A DNA stretch of 64,000 bases, taken from NCBI GenBank assembly GCA_009733575.1, contig ML769740.1, positions 1 to 64,000 of the forward strand, written 5' to 3'. The position numbers were made by a program, and so were the translations under genes. Position 1 is the first letter of the stretch; each line of letters begins with the position of its first letter. This stretch comes from Gymnopus androsaceus JB14. Taxonomy: Eukaryota; Basidiomycota; Agaricomycetes; Agaricales; Omphalotaceae. The notes under the pieces are model-generated. The model saw only the letters and a list, made by a program, of their open reading frames with translations, had not been told where the DNA came from and made no database searches. Positions 23,203-34,349 of the stretch are shown one piece after another.

Positions 23203-25019
23203 CGTCCGTGCTAGAAGAGGAGTCTCCAGGAGTGCGCTTGTGCGTGTTCAAGGAAGATATGCGTTGATCAACAATGCTAGGAGGTGGGGCACCTTGAGAT
23301 GGAGTGGAAAATGCAGTGACCTCTGGTGACATAGATTACAGGGCAGGAAAGGAGGCAAGAATTGTAACAGTTGGTGTGAGGGCACCAGGTCATTGATTGA
23401 GATGTGGTTCAGAAAACAGCAAGTTGTATTTGAGTGAAATCAGAATGAAATCAGAGTTCAAGGGGAACATTTGACAAAAGAGCAAAGAGGCATGGCAGGG
23501 TCTCGCTCCAACTACGCTCCAACTAATTGTCTCTCTGCTGGTAATATATTTAGAACAATTAAGAAAAAAAATACTACATCAACTTACGCAAAACAAGACA
23601 TGCGGTCTTGCTTCAGCTAATTGTCTGAACCCGGATTAGTAAATAGCTGAGTAAAAAATTCATCAACTTGATCTTTTGTTACCAAGAGAGGTTTCGCAAT
23701 TCCATGGCTGTCAGTCATATTCATCATATTCATCAGCAGCATTCAAAGGACATAATGTACTGGCTCTAACAAGATTATTTGATCTTGGAACATGCCACAT
23801 GTACAATATTTCATGCTACCATTCTTATTTCTCCAGCGCAGTTTCATATTATCGGATGCACAACTATAAAGTGTCTACCAAAGGTACACCTGCAGTAAAT
23901 TTAGTTACAACTTGATCAATTGCTTGATTTTCTGTCTACTATCTTTTCAAAGCGAGTGAAGTGTGATGCAAAACTAACAACAGTATAAGTGTATAGTCCA
24001 GACACAGGTCGCCATCCTCACTGTCTGGCAAATTTGGCAAGCTAGCCTTGGATCTCCAGCCCTCATATTGATGATGTTGCTCACATTCGCATGATGACAA
24101 GGTCCCCTTTGAAATTAAGTGTTGAGTTTGTTAGAAGAGATTGATGTCGTTGGAAAAATAGGTGAAAGCAGCTTCCGTGATACACAATGTCAGCAGTCGT
24201 GGATGTAAGGTTGGAGCAATGGCCAATTTTGGAATTAATGTTCTACCAGGGGCATCCAAGAAGCTGTCATGCTTCTGAGGAGGTCCTGAAGAAATTGTGG
24301 TGATTGATACAATACTGCTTGTATTGGAAGTCATTATTCTGTATGCTTTGACTTCAAAAGTTGTTCATGATATGAAAACAAAGGCTTTAAATGCATATTA
24401 TACAACGTATATGATGTTTGTGTCATGTATCTGGTGAGCAAAGTATTTAAACGAAGTGTAAAAGCAGCCTGCTGCGGATTGTTGGAAGAATCTTGAGTTT
24501 GAGTCTTCGAGAATGTACCTTTATCTGGCTGCTGAGAGATGTGAGAAACTGGCCTCTTTTTGGCCACGGAAAATTGACACTACGCCAAAACAATAAAGAT
24601 GAGAAGGACTTGCAATTAAATACACATTCTCATATGACCTGCTTGCACCAAATCACTTATTTCAAGACAGAAAAGACAATTAGAGACTGAAAATGTCCCC
24701 CATGTGGGATCTAGCAAGTGCCAGGTGAGGGAATTCGTCTGACGTTACTTCGACCAGGACATTCAAATTTGACAATTGTCCAGAAAGAGTAACCACCAGT
24801 TCATCTCCCAGAGATGCCCAGCAGATTGGGAGCAGCGTAGTCGAGACATTGCATTAGTGACACATGCAGATAATTTCTGTGACCTGTACGGGTTGAGGTA
24901 GTTGGGAAATGCAAATTCTTCAAGAGCCCAATGGTGTGATCCATTGAGAAGGAGAAAGAGAAATCCATTGAACGGTTTGCAGATTCTTCATGGTTATAAT
25001 GGTCATAGCCGGCCAAAAT
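23203..25019. other. No supported gene
   Basis: Mixed-composition sequence with short frames on both strands and no recognised motifs. Confidence 0.4.
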
Positions 25020-25150
25020 TATCTGAATTTCCCACGTTGATTTGAATTTCAGATTTGGATTTGGATTTGAGATTTGGATTTCAACAGACGGCATTTTGAT
25101 TTGACATTTGGATTTGGGAATTGGATTTGTTTGAGATTTGGATCTCATCT
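25020..25150. repeat. GATTTG-rich simple repeat
   Basis: Imperfect tandem hexamers related to GATTTG/GGATTT run through this stretch. They create a low-complexity minus-strand open frame (24801-25148) that should not be taken as a gene. Confidence 0.6.
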
Positions 25151-25237
25151 CTCAAATGTTGTTTTTCGTTGGGCTTTCACTCTTTCAGTCAGAAGCGAGT
25201 GAGCATCCTATGGTAAGCACCCGGGCGCCTGTACCAG

Positions 25238-26410
25238 TAGTGTGTGGCTCGAGTTGGGTTGGGTATGCAAAATGTCAACCCAACCCGGACCCGGATAGCC
25301 GGGTCTGGATTCCCAACCTTTAAAAGTTGGGTTGGAATAAAATAATGATAATTTTGATTATGAATGTAAGTGCTGCACTAGATACATTAACTATATGCTC
25401 ATTAACAGTTATATCACTTATAATATGCAGTATCAGTATCAGTTCATGATATTGTATAGTTCACATTCAAGCTTGCTGTTTATGAAACTTTACAATTCAT
25501 ATAACATAACTTTTCACTTATTGCATTTGCAACTTTGCAAGATATTCAATCTCTGAGCAGTATTGGCAGTACTATCATCATGTACTGACTACAGTTGAAC
25601 ATCTCACATTGCATACAAGTGGTGCCAGCATACTTGTATGCATTGTGAGATTTATGCAAAAAAGCAAAATGAATAAATTATAAAATAATAAATACACAAA
25701 TAATATTCAAGACCCTCAAGTAGGAATGGAAAGCCATGTATCATGCTCAATAAGAGTAATATTAGCCTTTGGTGAGTCCTGAGGCTGTCTGTGACCCTGA
25801 CTGAGCCCTAATGAGTCAATGCAGATGCAATACTTGGTACTAAAATGCATTCTCACCATGCATATCTCACCCAACTGTGACTGTGAATCTCTATGCAATA
25901 TGCAATATGGAAAATATTGCTTATTTGGCAGGACACCAACATGGTTTTGCCAAAATCCTATGCATTGAGCAAATTATTCATTGTGACCTCATGCAAAGTG
26001 AGATGCTCAACTGTATATACAATAATGATACTTGCAATTGCAAGTGTTACTACCATGCTGAATACATTATTGATTGAGTGAATTAGTATCACAAACTAAT
26101 CCTACATGACTGAAGTACAGATTTGAATACTGGGTAACAGTTTTTATTACACTGGCATTTAATAAGCATTGAAAATGTGACCTGTCTATAATGAAAGTAT
26201 TCAAGAATCTGTTTGGTATACTGCAACTAACAAACTGTGATAAAATTATGCATATTTTGCACCATAAGTATGGTACTTATTGGATGTTTAAGTGCTGCTG
26301 AGTTGCCTGCCGGGTCTCGGGTTCACAGAGCTGAACCTGACCCGACCCGACCCGGCACAGCCACCCGACCCGGAAACCCGGCTTACCTGGCATACCTGAG
26401 CCACACACTA
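25238..26410. mobile_element. Non-autonomous hAT-like element, copy 1
   Basis: The ends are TAGTGTGTGGCTCGAGT and, at the right, CTGAGCCACACACTA, forming a terminal inverted repeat of about 15 bp. The flanks TGTACCAG (25230-25237) and TGTATCAA (26411-26418) agree at 6 of 8 positions, consistent with an aged 8-bp hAT target duplication. Next to each end is a block rich in CCCGG/ACCCGG. The AT-rich interior carries no transposase and is unrelated to the interior of copy 2 at 33597-34349. Confidence 0.7.
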
Positions 26411-26461
26411 TGTATCAAGCTGATGGGCACTAGTCCAACCAACCCACAAACACTTTCTTTG

Positions 26462-27013
26462 TGTCAGCGACTAGTTCCCCATAACACGAGGTACCAGGCG
26501 TCACGACTTCAGACTTAGGCAAAGACAAGAACGATGAGGAAAAGAGAAGAAGATGATATTGAGAACTAGGAGGTATTGACAAGATTGAAGCTAAGGACTA
26601 TGCTACAGCTACAACTACTATATATACTACTGTACAAGCCCTAGACCCAGAACCCTATGCCCTGTACATACTGTAACAGTGCATGAAACTATGAAGTACA
26701 ACAGTATCGACGTCTGTAAGTAATAAGTGATCGTACATGTGTATCCAGTACTGAATGCAGCATCCTAGCATGAGGTGTGATTGAAGTGATCGAAGGATGA
26801 TCGAATGATCAAGCCTATGATCAAGGATCAAACGATCATACAAGATCGTACATGTGTCCGATGAACTATAAAGAATGAAACATAAGTAAACAACACAGCC
26901 ACGCGCCTAAACGAGCGCGCGCTTAAGTAAGCGCCGAGATATACAAAGACAAATAGAAGAAACAGATAAGTAATAGTCCATGTGGCATGAGATAAGATAA
27001 AGTGTTCGTAACA
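26462..27013 (-). repeat. Solo LTR related to the Ty3/Gypsy element
   Basis: On the minus strand the LTR starts TGTTACGAACAC and ends CGCTGACA. It is flanked by a perfect 5-bp duplication CTTTG (26457-26461 and 27014-27018). Its 3' half matches the LTRs at 42391 and 48349, including the TATA region, the TAGCTTCAATCT start-site motif (26582-26593 as complement) and the terminal TGCCTGGTACCTCG-like segment. The 5' half is longer and diverged (552 against 456 bp). It is a remnant left after LTR-LTR recombination. Confidence 0.85.
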
Positions 27014-27133
27014 CTTTGCTCTTCCACTCATGTTTATGTGGTCAAATTGCCTCTTGCATTTTTAAACTGTTTAATCAAGATGCCTTCTTCAGTTTCAATA
27101 AATGTACTCTACATCTGGAAACCGCTCAAACAC

Positions 27134-27450
27134 TGTGTAGTACTGGGTAGTACTGTGTAGTGCAGTAGTTCGCTTAGTTAACCCCCTACTACCTAGTACT
27201 ACATAGTAACTTATGGAATTCAATATCTTTCCATTTTCGGCCATAAATCCGAGTCATTTGATTGTTGAAATCACGCTTTGATTATTATCATTGACTATAC
27301 TTATTCTACTACAAGATAATAATACAATTGACCAAGACTTAAACTTGCAGATGTCAGTCAATTCCATCAACAAGGTCTGATGATTATCTGACATTTACTA
27401 CAGTGCACTACAGGACTATGTGGTACTATGTAGTAAAGCCTCTACTATAG
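27134..27450. repeat. Inverted GTAGTACTGTGTAGTGC-type repeats
   Basis: The left segment ACTGTGTAGTACTGGGTAGT (about 27134-27172) and the reverse complement of about 27400-27440 (ACTACATAGTACCACATAGT) are similar over about 37 bp, framing an AT-rich core. It may be a degraded foldback element. No target duplication was found. Confidence 0.35.
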
Positions 27451-27611
27451 GGGAAAAAGCCAGTTCCAGATGTATGTGGCACTTAAATTACTATGTACAT
27501 CAGAACTAGAATCCAAATCCAGCCTCAACTTATGCTTTGGCTTTTCTAATTGTTAATATATGGGATTTGCCTGATGTTCTTCATGATGTATAGCACTATT
27601 GTACCACAACA

Positions 27612-27705
27612 GCATAACACCTCTATAGCTCATTTGTAAGAGCAAGTGATTAAATTGACACATTGATTGCCTGTGAGGCCCTGGTTCAACTCCAGTGTGG
27701 ATATG
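27612..27705 (+). ncRNA. tRNA-like sequence, probably tRNA pseudogene or SINE head
   Basis: TAGCTCATTTGTAAGAGC matches an A box and folds as a D-arm (GCTC/GAGC). GGTTCAACTCC matches a B box within a CTGG-loop-CCAG T-arm. Acceptor-stem pairing is poor and the anticodon region is too long, so a functional tRNA is unlikely. A tRNA-derived SINE or a pseudogene fits better. Confidence 0.35.
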
Positions 27706-28356
27706 ATTTCTCCTGATCCCAATTTTCTCATTTTCCTGAAAAAGATGAGTTTTTGATACATAGATTCATAGTCTCTATGCAGATCAAAATATAGGCATGA
27801 GGCAACCTACTTGGATGTTCTTCATGCTATAGTCATGGGCTCTGAGTCCTCTATATACTTTATGTATGTGCATACTATTACTAGAGTGCTAGGTTTCAGT
27901 TATTACAATGTCTGTTCTATATAAATAAAAGAAAAGGCTTTCCAAACTGGGCCTAAGAAGAAAATAAGTAAATCAAGATGCATTGGATATAGACCACAAT
28001 GCAAATCAACTTCAGCCTCAACCTAAAATTCCTTCAGATTAGTTCTTATGCCAAACCTAATCAGACTTGGTTTCTCTCTTATTTCTTATTTCTTCTTAAT
28101 TTTTAATCTCAATCCAAACTAGCTTTGAACTTCCATCTCCAATTACTTGAATGTACCAAATATTCAAATATATTCAATCCACACATTTCACTCTAGTCCA
28201 ACATGCTAGACCCAGACTCTAAAACCCCATGTGGTATTTTGGAGACCCTAGGTGAAAAACAAATTTAGAATGAGCTTTGGGTTGCACTTTGAGTTAGCTT
28301 AGGAGTGACTTGGAGTCAAGACTTTATTATGTACATGTTTGAAAAAACTTGGAAAT
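27706..28356. other. No supported gene
   Basis: AT-rich sequence. It could include the body of a SINE starting at 27612, but no second copy is present in the window to define one. Confidence 0.4.
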
Positions 28357-30240
28357 CTAGTCATCTTTATTCCAGTATCTTTCCCTTTCCATTCTAGAAT
28401 TCTCCACAGCAACATGCTCAGAAGCCCTCTTAATGTCCTTTTTTCTTGCTGCATAGTGGGACCCACTGCTCACAGAAACATCATTATCTTCACCGCCTCT
28501 CATCCTAAATACAGTATTCACACTGGGGAGCATGGTTCCATGTAGCAATTGGGCATCAAATGTCCTGTAGAAAAGAGTTGGTTAGCAAGAATTTATTTCA
28601 ATGTCCAACTTACCAAAAGCATATTGGCCTCTGTTGCAATATAATAGCCCATCTGAGGATATACAAATCCAAATTCATCCCATTTCCTTTCTGCTCTCCA
28701 TGCAAGCTGTGAGCAAAAGCTCCGGTAAAGATCAGACCTTTCCAAATGCTGCAAGGCAATATAGCCATGAGCAGTGAAAAGTGTACCTCCAAGTCTTCCC
28801 AGCTTTTCACTGTCTGTAGTCATCTTTTCAAGATCCCTGAATAGATCAGGATCCAAATATCTTGCTACTTCTTGCATGGCCATAGAATCCTGGACTGCAT
28901 CAGCAAATAAGCCACACTTGAGAAAAGTACAATATTATTATACCTCTGCTTTATTGAAAATTTCATCAACACCTCTTGTTGTGGTGGCCTCTATACCTTT
29001 ATATGCTTGGAGTCCATCACCTGTGCCACCACTCATGGAAACTTGGTTTCCAAAAGCTTCCACCACATTTTGAGTCCAAGCATTGTAAATGACCATTTCA
29101 ACCTAAAAAATTCAATAAAAATGATTGAATATGAGATAACTATTCTAACCTTGTCATGTGGCTGCCTGGGTTTATTAGGATCACCTGTGGTAAGAACCCA
29201 CACATGCTTTCCACATCTAGCTACTTTGGCTTGATCCTGATATACACATTCCAGGTGCAGTTGCTCTGGAGTGTAAATAGTATGGGCACCACACTAGACC
29301 ATGGAAATTACAAGCTTTCAAAGTACAAAAAAAAAACTTACAGAGACTGGCTTTTGATCTCCATTCACCCTGGATACTCCACCACCCTTCAAACCTGGAA
29401 ACTCCCTCTCCAGTTCCTCCAGCTCTCTGAAATTGATATGAATAACCTGAGTGCATTTTTCATGCTCTAGTAGATTAGCACAGTGAGTGCATCTATCATA
29501 GGTTTCCCTTAATGTAGCAGAAGATGTCTTTACACCATAAATTAGATCAGATTTTGTAAGATGCAGAATACACACCTTTATTTCAGAAGCATGATTTTTG
29601 TAGAGAGATTTTGTGATTTGTTCTTCAGATTGGAAGTATTGATTTGAGCGCTGTATAATTTTTTTTAACCAGCTCTCCATGAGGAGCATCTTCCAGCTTG
29701 AGTTCTGCTATTTTTGTCTGCAGCTTTTCTTTTGTCATTTTCACAAGCTGTAGACACCTGCTGTGTATATTTCTAGGATTGATATCCTTAAGCTGTATAC
29801 AATACTTAAGATCAAACTCAATGGCAAAGCAAACAATGAATATTCTCATACATACCTTGTAGTTATGGAATGATAGTGCAGGAGCAATAGAGTGTTGCCA
29901 CCAATAGTCAAAGTTGGAATACTTCCCCAGTAGAAATAAAACACTAAATGTAAATGCTTCAACCTGGAGAATTTGTTTTTCTGCCAGGATTGAAAAGAAG
30001 CCTGCAGCACTTTCAGGACAGGAAACAGATCCTGATTGCTGAAAATTTATAAGTATACACTGCATTTACTATTCTAGGAAAAAAAATTACCATTGGTTGA
30101 TACTGCAATGGATTAGCTACCCAAGCTTTTTGCAAATCCTTGGGAGCCACATCTGAAGGAAATTTGCTAAAGCAAACTCAACACCATTTCTCTGTGAATC
30201 TCTACTCTCCAGGTAAATCTTTCATCTGAGGCATAACGGA
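28357..30240 (-). CDS. Uncharacterised intron-rich gene
   Basis: I do not recognise this protein, but it is the best-preserved gene-like structure in the left half. On the minus strand coherent exons are joined by canonical short introns: VAPKDLQKAWVANPLQYQPM near 30150; an exon with FSILAEKQILQVEAFTFSVL and YWWQHSIAPALSFHNYK; a GTATGT donor at about 29856; a Lys-rich exon; one with RCTHCANLLEHEKC (a possible zinc site, near 29470); one with HVWVLTTGDPNKPRQPHDKV near 29170; and one with DPDLFRDLEKMTTDSEKLG near 28850. The last exon ends ERERYWNKDD at a stop at 28357-28359. Few stops interrupt these exons, but the final junction is out of phase in my reading. No TE insertion is seen inside it. 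Confidence 0.5.
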
Positions 30241-30391
30241 GCAGATATTGGGGATTAGTAATGTGCATGATTAGTCTGATCAAGATGTGATTCCTAGCCA
30301 AAGGGAGTTAGATGTTGTAATCTGGAAATCTATCATGGACTGAACATCCACAACAATCTCCACATCTGGCTTCTTCACATCTTTTCCTTCC

Positions 30392-30843
30392 TCGTATCAA
30401 CCAGGACATCCAGAATTGGATTCAGCCTGGAATTACTACACCATGTCTTCACGAACCAACACTCACCAGACTCCTATAGCCTTGTACACGCAAGGCAATG
30501 CCTAGAGCAAGGTGTTCGAGGTATATTTCCAGAGCCTGAGCTTGAAGGGAATGGTGATGATGCTTACACTGCTTATGGCAAGTTTTCTTACAGATTACTC
30601 ATAACTCTTGTTCTGATTTCAGCTTTAGGTGTAGACTGGGATGAGTTGGATAACACTCACATTCATACTCATCATCAAGAACATAACAGCTTCAATGCTG
30701 ACTCGGTGGACCTTTTCAATGCAGATACACCTGAAGAGATGTCACATGTTGAGGTTCCAGTTACTTATTGTAGACTGAGTGCTGACCAGATCCAGGCATT
30801 GGACAATCATATAGAATCATTTACCATTCTTTTCCGCTACTGA
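30392..30843 (+). pseudogene. Uncharacterised gene fragment, C-terminal
   Basis: Two plus-strand exons are plausible: one ending FPEPELEGNGDDAYTAYG near 30577, and one after a TTTCAG acceptor near 30622, reading GVDWDELDNTHIHTHHQEHN and ending SFTILFRY with a stop at 30841-30843. The acidic G-x-x-WD region resembles C-terminal tails I associate with basidiomycete integrase-core proteins, but this is weak recollection, not a domain match. Upstream catalytic sequence is absent. Confidence 0.3.
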
Positions 30844-31401
30844 TTAAAACTCACTCATACAACTATGGAATAATGCAGCAGATTTCATCTGTTCACTGCC
30901 TGCTTGATATAATTATTACACTGTAAAGTCATAACATCTGTTTTCAAGATAAGAATACATAGCGATACCAGATTCTAGGTGTTATTAAAACTGCAATCAT
31001 TCACAACACTAGACATCCAAGCATTGAACAGAGTTTTGACTGTAAGGTCAATAGGCAGCTCATCCGCCAACCTTTCTGATAATGAGTCGCAGTGAAGTAC
31101 ATCCACTACACGGAAGCAAGTAGGAAACTGTCAGGCCTTGGCTCATTTCTCATCCGCTATCCACCCGCTGATGTTTCCCACGCTTCCTGACCGTCCGCGG
31201 ATACTTCCCACGCTTCTTGACCATCCGCGGATACTTCCCGCACTCATTACCTACATTGCGGGCGCTTTCCATGCTTATTTACCATTTATCCTGCCTGCCG
31301 GGCACTTTCTACATGTGATTACCACTTATCCTGCCTCCCGGGTGCCTCCCGCACTTGATAACCATCCATCAGGCTCTCCCGACGACTTACACAGCCACCC
31401 T

Positions 31402-31410
31402 ACAGTATAT
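31402..31410 (+). promoter_or_regulatory. TATA-like box of the solo LTR
   Basis: GTATATAAG lies about 275 bp into the LTR, a usual position for the U3 promoter. It suggests transcription start near 31430-31440 and defines the plus orientation of this LTR. Confidence 0.45.
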
Positions 31411-31719
31411 AAGTAGACACCCCAGAGTCCATGCACCCTAGTCTGTTATTACCATTGTTACCGAATCGATCCCTTTTTGCTTCTGTCTCTGTCTCTGTCT
31501 CTCTATTTCTATCTGTTCTAACCAGTTGTGCCTTCCGAGCTCCGTTCGAAGGCTCACTGTCATCTGCATCAACTGCAAGGCTCTGTCTGTAGATACTAAA
31601 TCTACGTCCAGAGCTCACTGTCTTCTATCTCTGTTTACAACTTTACAACCAAAGCTCCTTGGGAGCTTCCTATTTGGGTTTTGCTACCTCTAGAACCTCT
31701 GGAACCATCCGCTTTTGCT

Positions 31720-31930
31720 CAATTCCGTCCGCTCCCACGCTATTTCCATCCGCTCTCACGCTATTCCGTCTGCTCTCACACTATTCCCATCCACTTTCAC
31801 CCTATTCCATCCACTCCCACGCTATTTCCGTCCGCTTTTGCACTATTCCATCCGCTCCCACGCTATTTCCGCCCGCTTTCACCCTATTCCACCCGCTCTC
31901 ACGCTATTTCCATCCGCATTTGCTGTATTC
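31720..31930 (+). repeat. ~20-bp minisatellite within the solo LTR
   Basis: About ten imperfect copies of CCGCTCCCACGCTATTYCCAT-like units. All three plus frames stay open because the unit lacks stops, which explains the three overlapping open frames in this LTR. Confidence 0.7.
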
Positions 31931-33596
31931 CATCCACATTATCCATATTCAGACTTATTACACCTTTTTGGACCACCCCTTCACCTATATTCCATCCACT
32001 CCCACTCATTTCTGGTCATCGGACCACAATACCACCCGCTTCTCCTGATTACATCAGCGGGTGGCCCGTACACTGTTCCTTGCACCTCTGAGGCTAGTAC
32101 TGTTCCGTACAACACTCATACTACTGTCCAGACCCACCTTATGGCACGGTTACCCAGGTGGTCACATTTAGTCTCCACCTACATCTAGGTGCGAGACATT
32201 CGGGATACGTTGGTTCGAGATCCATTTCGTGCACCGGGTCTCACAGAAACACAATTTCTGCAGCCCTCACGCTGCTGGCAGAAGATAAGGTGAGGAAATT
32301 TATCTGGCAAGAAAGAAAAGTTAGTGAGTAGCGCAGTTAGGGTGAAAATAAAGGCACATACCTTTATTTTCTGAGGAGCCATTGAACAGAGAAGGAGGAA
32401 ACAAGAACCGGTGGCAATATGGAGAAAGTTCCAGCAGTTCTCCGTATCACGATGGAAGAATCGAAAGAGGGCAGCCATAAAGTTGGTCTCCTTTTCATTG
32501 AAATTCAGATCTGAGGAAGCAATGGCAAACATTGGCAAAATGTCTAGCCATGAGTAAATAAATCAGGAGACCCAGGTGGTGGCCAGGAACGACGTGATGT
32601 GTTCAGTGAGAACAGGGTGAATGAGTCATGAAGGTCAAGATTGAGACCTTGTCTAAGTGCAACAATAGAAGGAAAGTCAGAGAGCAGGGATTCTTGTACT
32701 CCACAAACAGCACGCTTCCGGAGATGCATGCCAAAAGATTTTATGGCAGAATCATTCAAACCAGCTAATTCTGCAAGCTAAAATACTAATGAGAATGATT
32801 ATCACCTCTGGAAGTATATTAGCTCACCGTAAGACCTGATTCAGAGGAAGTTGCTAAAATCAGATTCAATGGATTGCGCGCTGGGACCAACAACAAATTG
32901 CCATTTTCAGAGCGAGATGGTGGCCATGAAAGAAGATGCATGCTGAGTATTGGCGCAACATGCACAATAAGGTCGGAAGATATAGCCGCATCCATATCAT
33001 CCGCCAGAAGGTAGTGGATGAGCATAGGAGAAAGCTGAATAAACTCCATCTGCCACAAAATGGAAAGTCATAGGAATAAGCCGGCTCCATGTAAGTTCTC
33101 CAAGATGTGATCAGCAATGTTGCTGAATTCAAGAGAGCACAGTCAAACAGTAGCAAAACCGTCATCTTTGAGGATTGTCAGCTCACTCCCAATAGCCTCC
33201 ATGGCCAACTCGCTTACATGCTGGAACAGGGCAAGCCAGACACCCTCACTGACAGCAGTTCCACTGTAATTTGAAGACATTCATCACTCGTAAATGAAGC
33301 AAACAAGAAATAGTACTCACATCAGGATGTTCCTTTGAAATCCTTCCAATGAAAAAAAGCAGTATCAAAGTTTTCGAGTGTGATTGACAATGGGAGTCCA
33401 GGGAGAGGATAACTATTAGCAATGGCAGCTAGTCGCTCCCACATGGCGGAGGCAACTGCATCCACAGTAGGTCCTCTGACAGTGATATTCGCACCAGCTG
33501 GAGGAGCATGATTGCGTAAGTTGCTGAAGAAGACTCTGCGGCTCTCCCTGAGAGGAGGGCTTGGGCAGTTTTGTGTTATTAGTTCACAATAACGGA

Positions 33597-34349
33597 TAGT
33601 GTGTGGCTCGGGTATGCCGGGTATGCCGGGTTTCCGGGTCAGGTGGCTGTGCTGGGTCGGGTTGGGTCCAGCTCTGCACACCCGGGACCCGGCAATATAC
33701 CTGGATCCACCTGTGTAGAACCAAGAAAACCTACATTTTTTATGATTTTAAGGGTTTTTATAATAAAAATTGTAATGTACAACTGCATTCAAACAGCTAT
33801 TTTAAGCTCTCTGTAATGATTTGGGGACCAGGCATGCATCTATGGTACCCAACATATTTTAAGATAGTGTTTATGCCTTGGAAACACTGTTTTCATTGCA
33901 TTTTCAAGATTTGCAAATTTTTAATAATAGAAATTCTGCCATCATTATGTTTAAATAACTGTTTAAACCCTAATTAGATATCTGGCATCCATCTAGGGTA
34001 TTTTAGGGTATTTGAAGGTATTTTAACATTGGGTTTCCTTGGTTTTCAAGCATTTTTTAATATTTGCAAGGTTTTTAAATAGAAGTTTTAATGTAATTAC
34101 AAGCAAACTAGCATTTTAAGTCCATTAAACACCTAATACAATGTCTACAATGGGCCATCCATTATTTTTATTCATGCAAATAAGTTAAGTATAGTAAAAT
34201 GAACAAAACAATGAAAATTCACCCGGAAAAAACCGTAACCCAACCCGGACCCGGAGAAACCCGTACCCGGCTGACCGGGTCCGGGTGCAGTGCCAGGTCT
34301 GGGTCGGGTTGACCTTTGGGGTACCCGAACCGACCCGAGCCACACACTA
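33597..34349. mobile_element. Non-autonomous hAT-like element, copy 2
   Basis: The 17-bp terminal inverted repeats TAGTGTGTGGCTCGGGT are perfect, and a perfect 8-bp target duplication ATAACGGA (33589-33596 and 34350-34357) assigns it to the hAT superfamily. CCGGG-rich subterminal blocks adjoin both ends. No transposase is present. It sits in the HECT-like gene. On the gene strand the target lies at TCCGTTAT, next to a CTAATAAC that could be an intron branch site, so the element may be in an intron. Confidence 0.88.

Larger units (their letters stand above)
31129..32245 (+). repeat. Solo LTR, 1,117 bp
   Basis: It starts TGTCAGGCCTTGG and ends GGGTCTCACA. Perfect 5-bp duplications GAAAC flank it (31124-31128 and 32246-32250). 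Internal landmarks are a TATA-like TATATAAG near 31404, a TCTGTC microsatellite near 31485-31500, and a 20-bp minisatellite (31720-31930). Several overlapping open frames here are by-products of the repeats. The orientation is inferred from the TATA box. No related internal region is in the window. Confidence 0.85.

Noticed and set aside
24801..25148. 115-codon minus-strand open frame
   Set aside because: Much of it is translation of the GATTTG simple repeat.
27612..27705. Functional tRNA gene
   Set aside because: Acceptor stem does not pair and the anticodon region is too long; kept only as a tRNA-like repeat.
31720..31930. Regular repeat that could be read as a CRISPR-like array
   Set aside because: Units are contiguous with no unique spacers, and the genome is eukaryotic.
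31138..32188. Four overlapping plus-strand open frames of up to 157 codons
   Set aside because: They fall within the solo LTR and arise from a stop-free 20-bp minisatellite open in all three frames.
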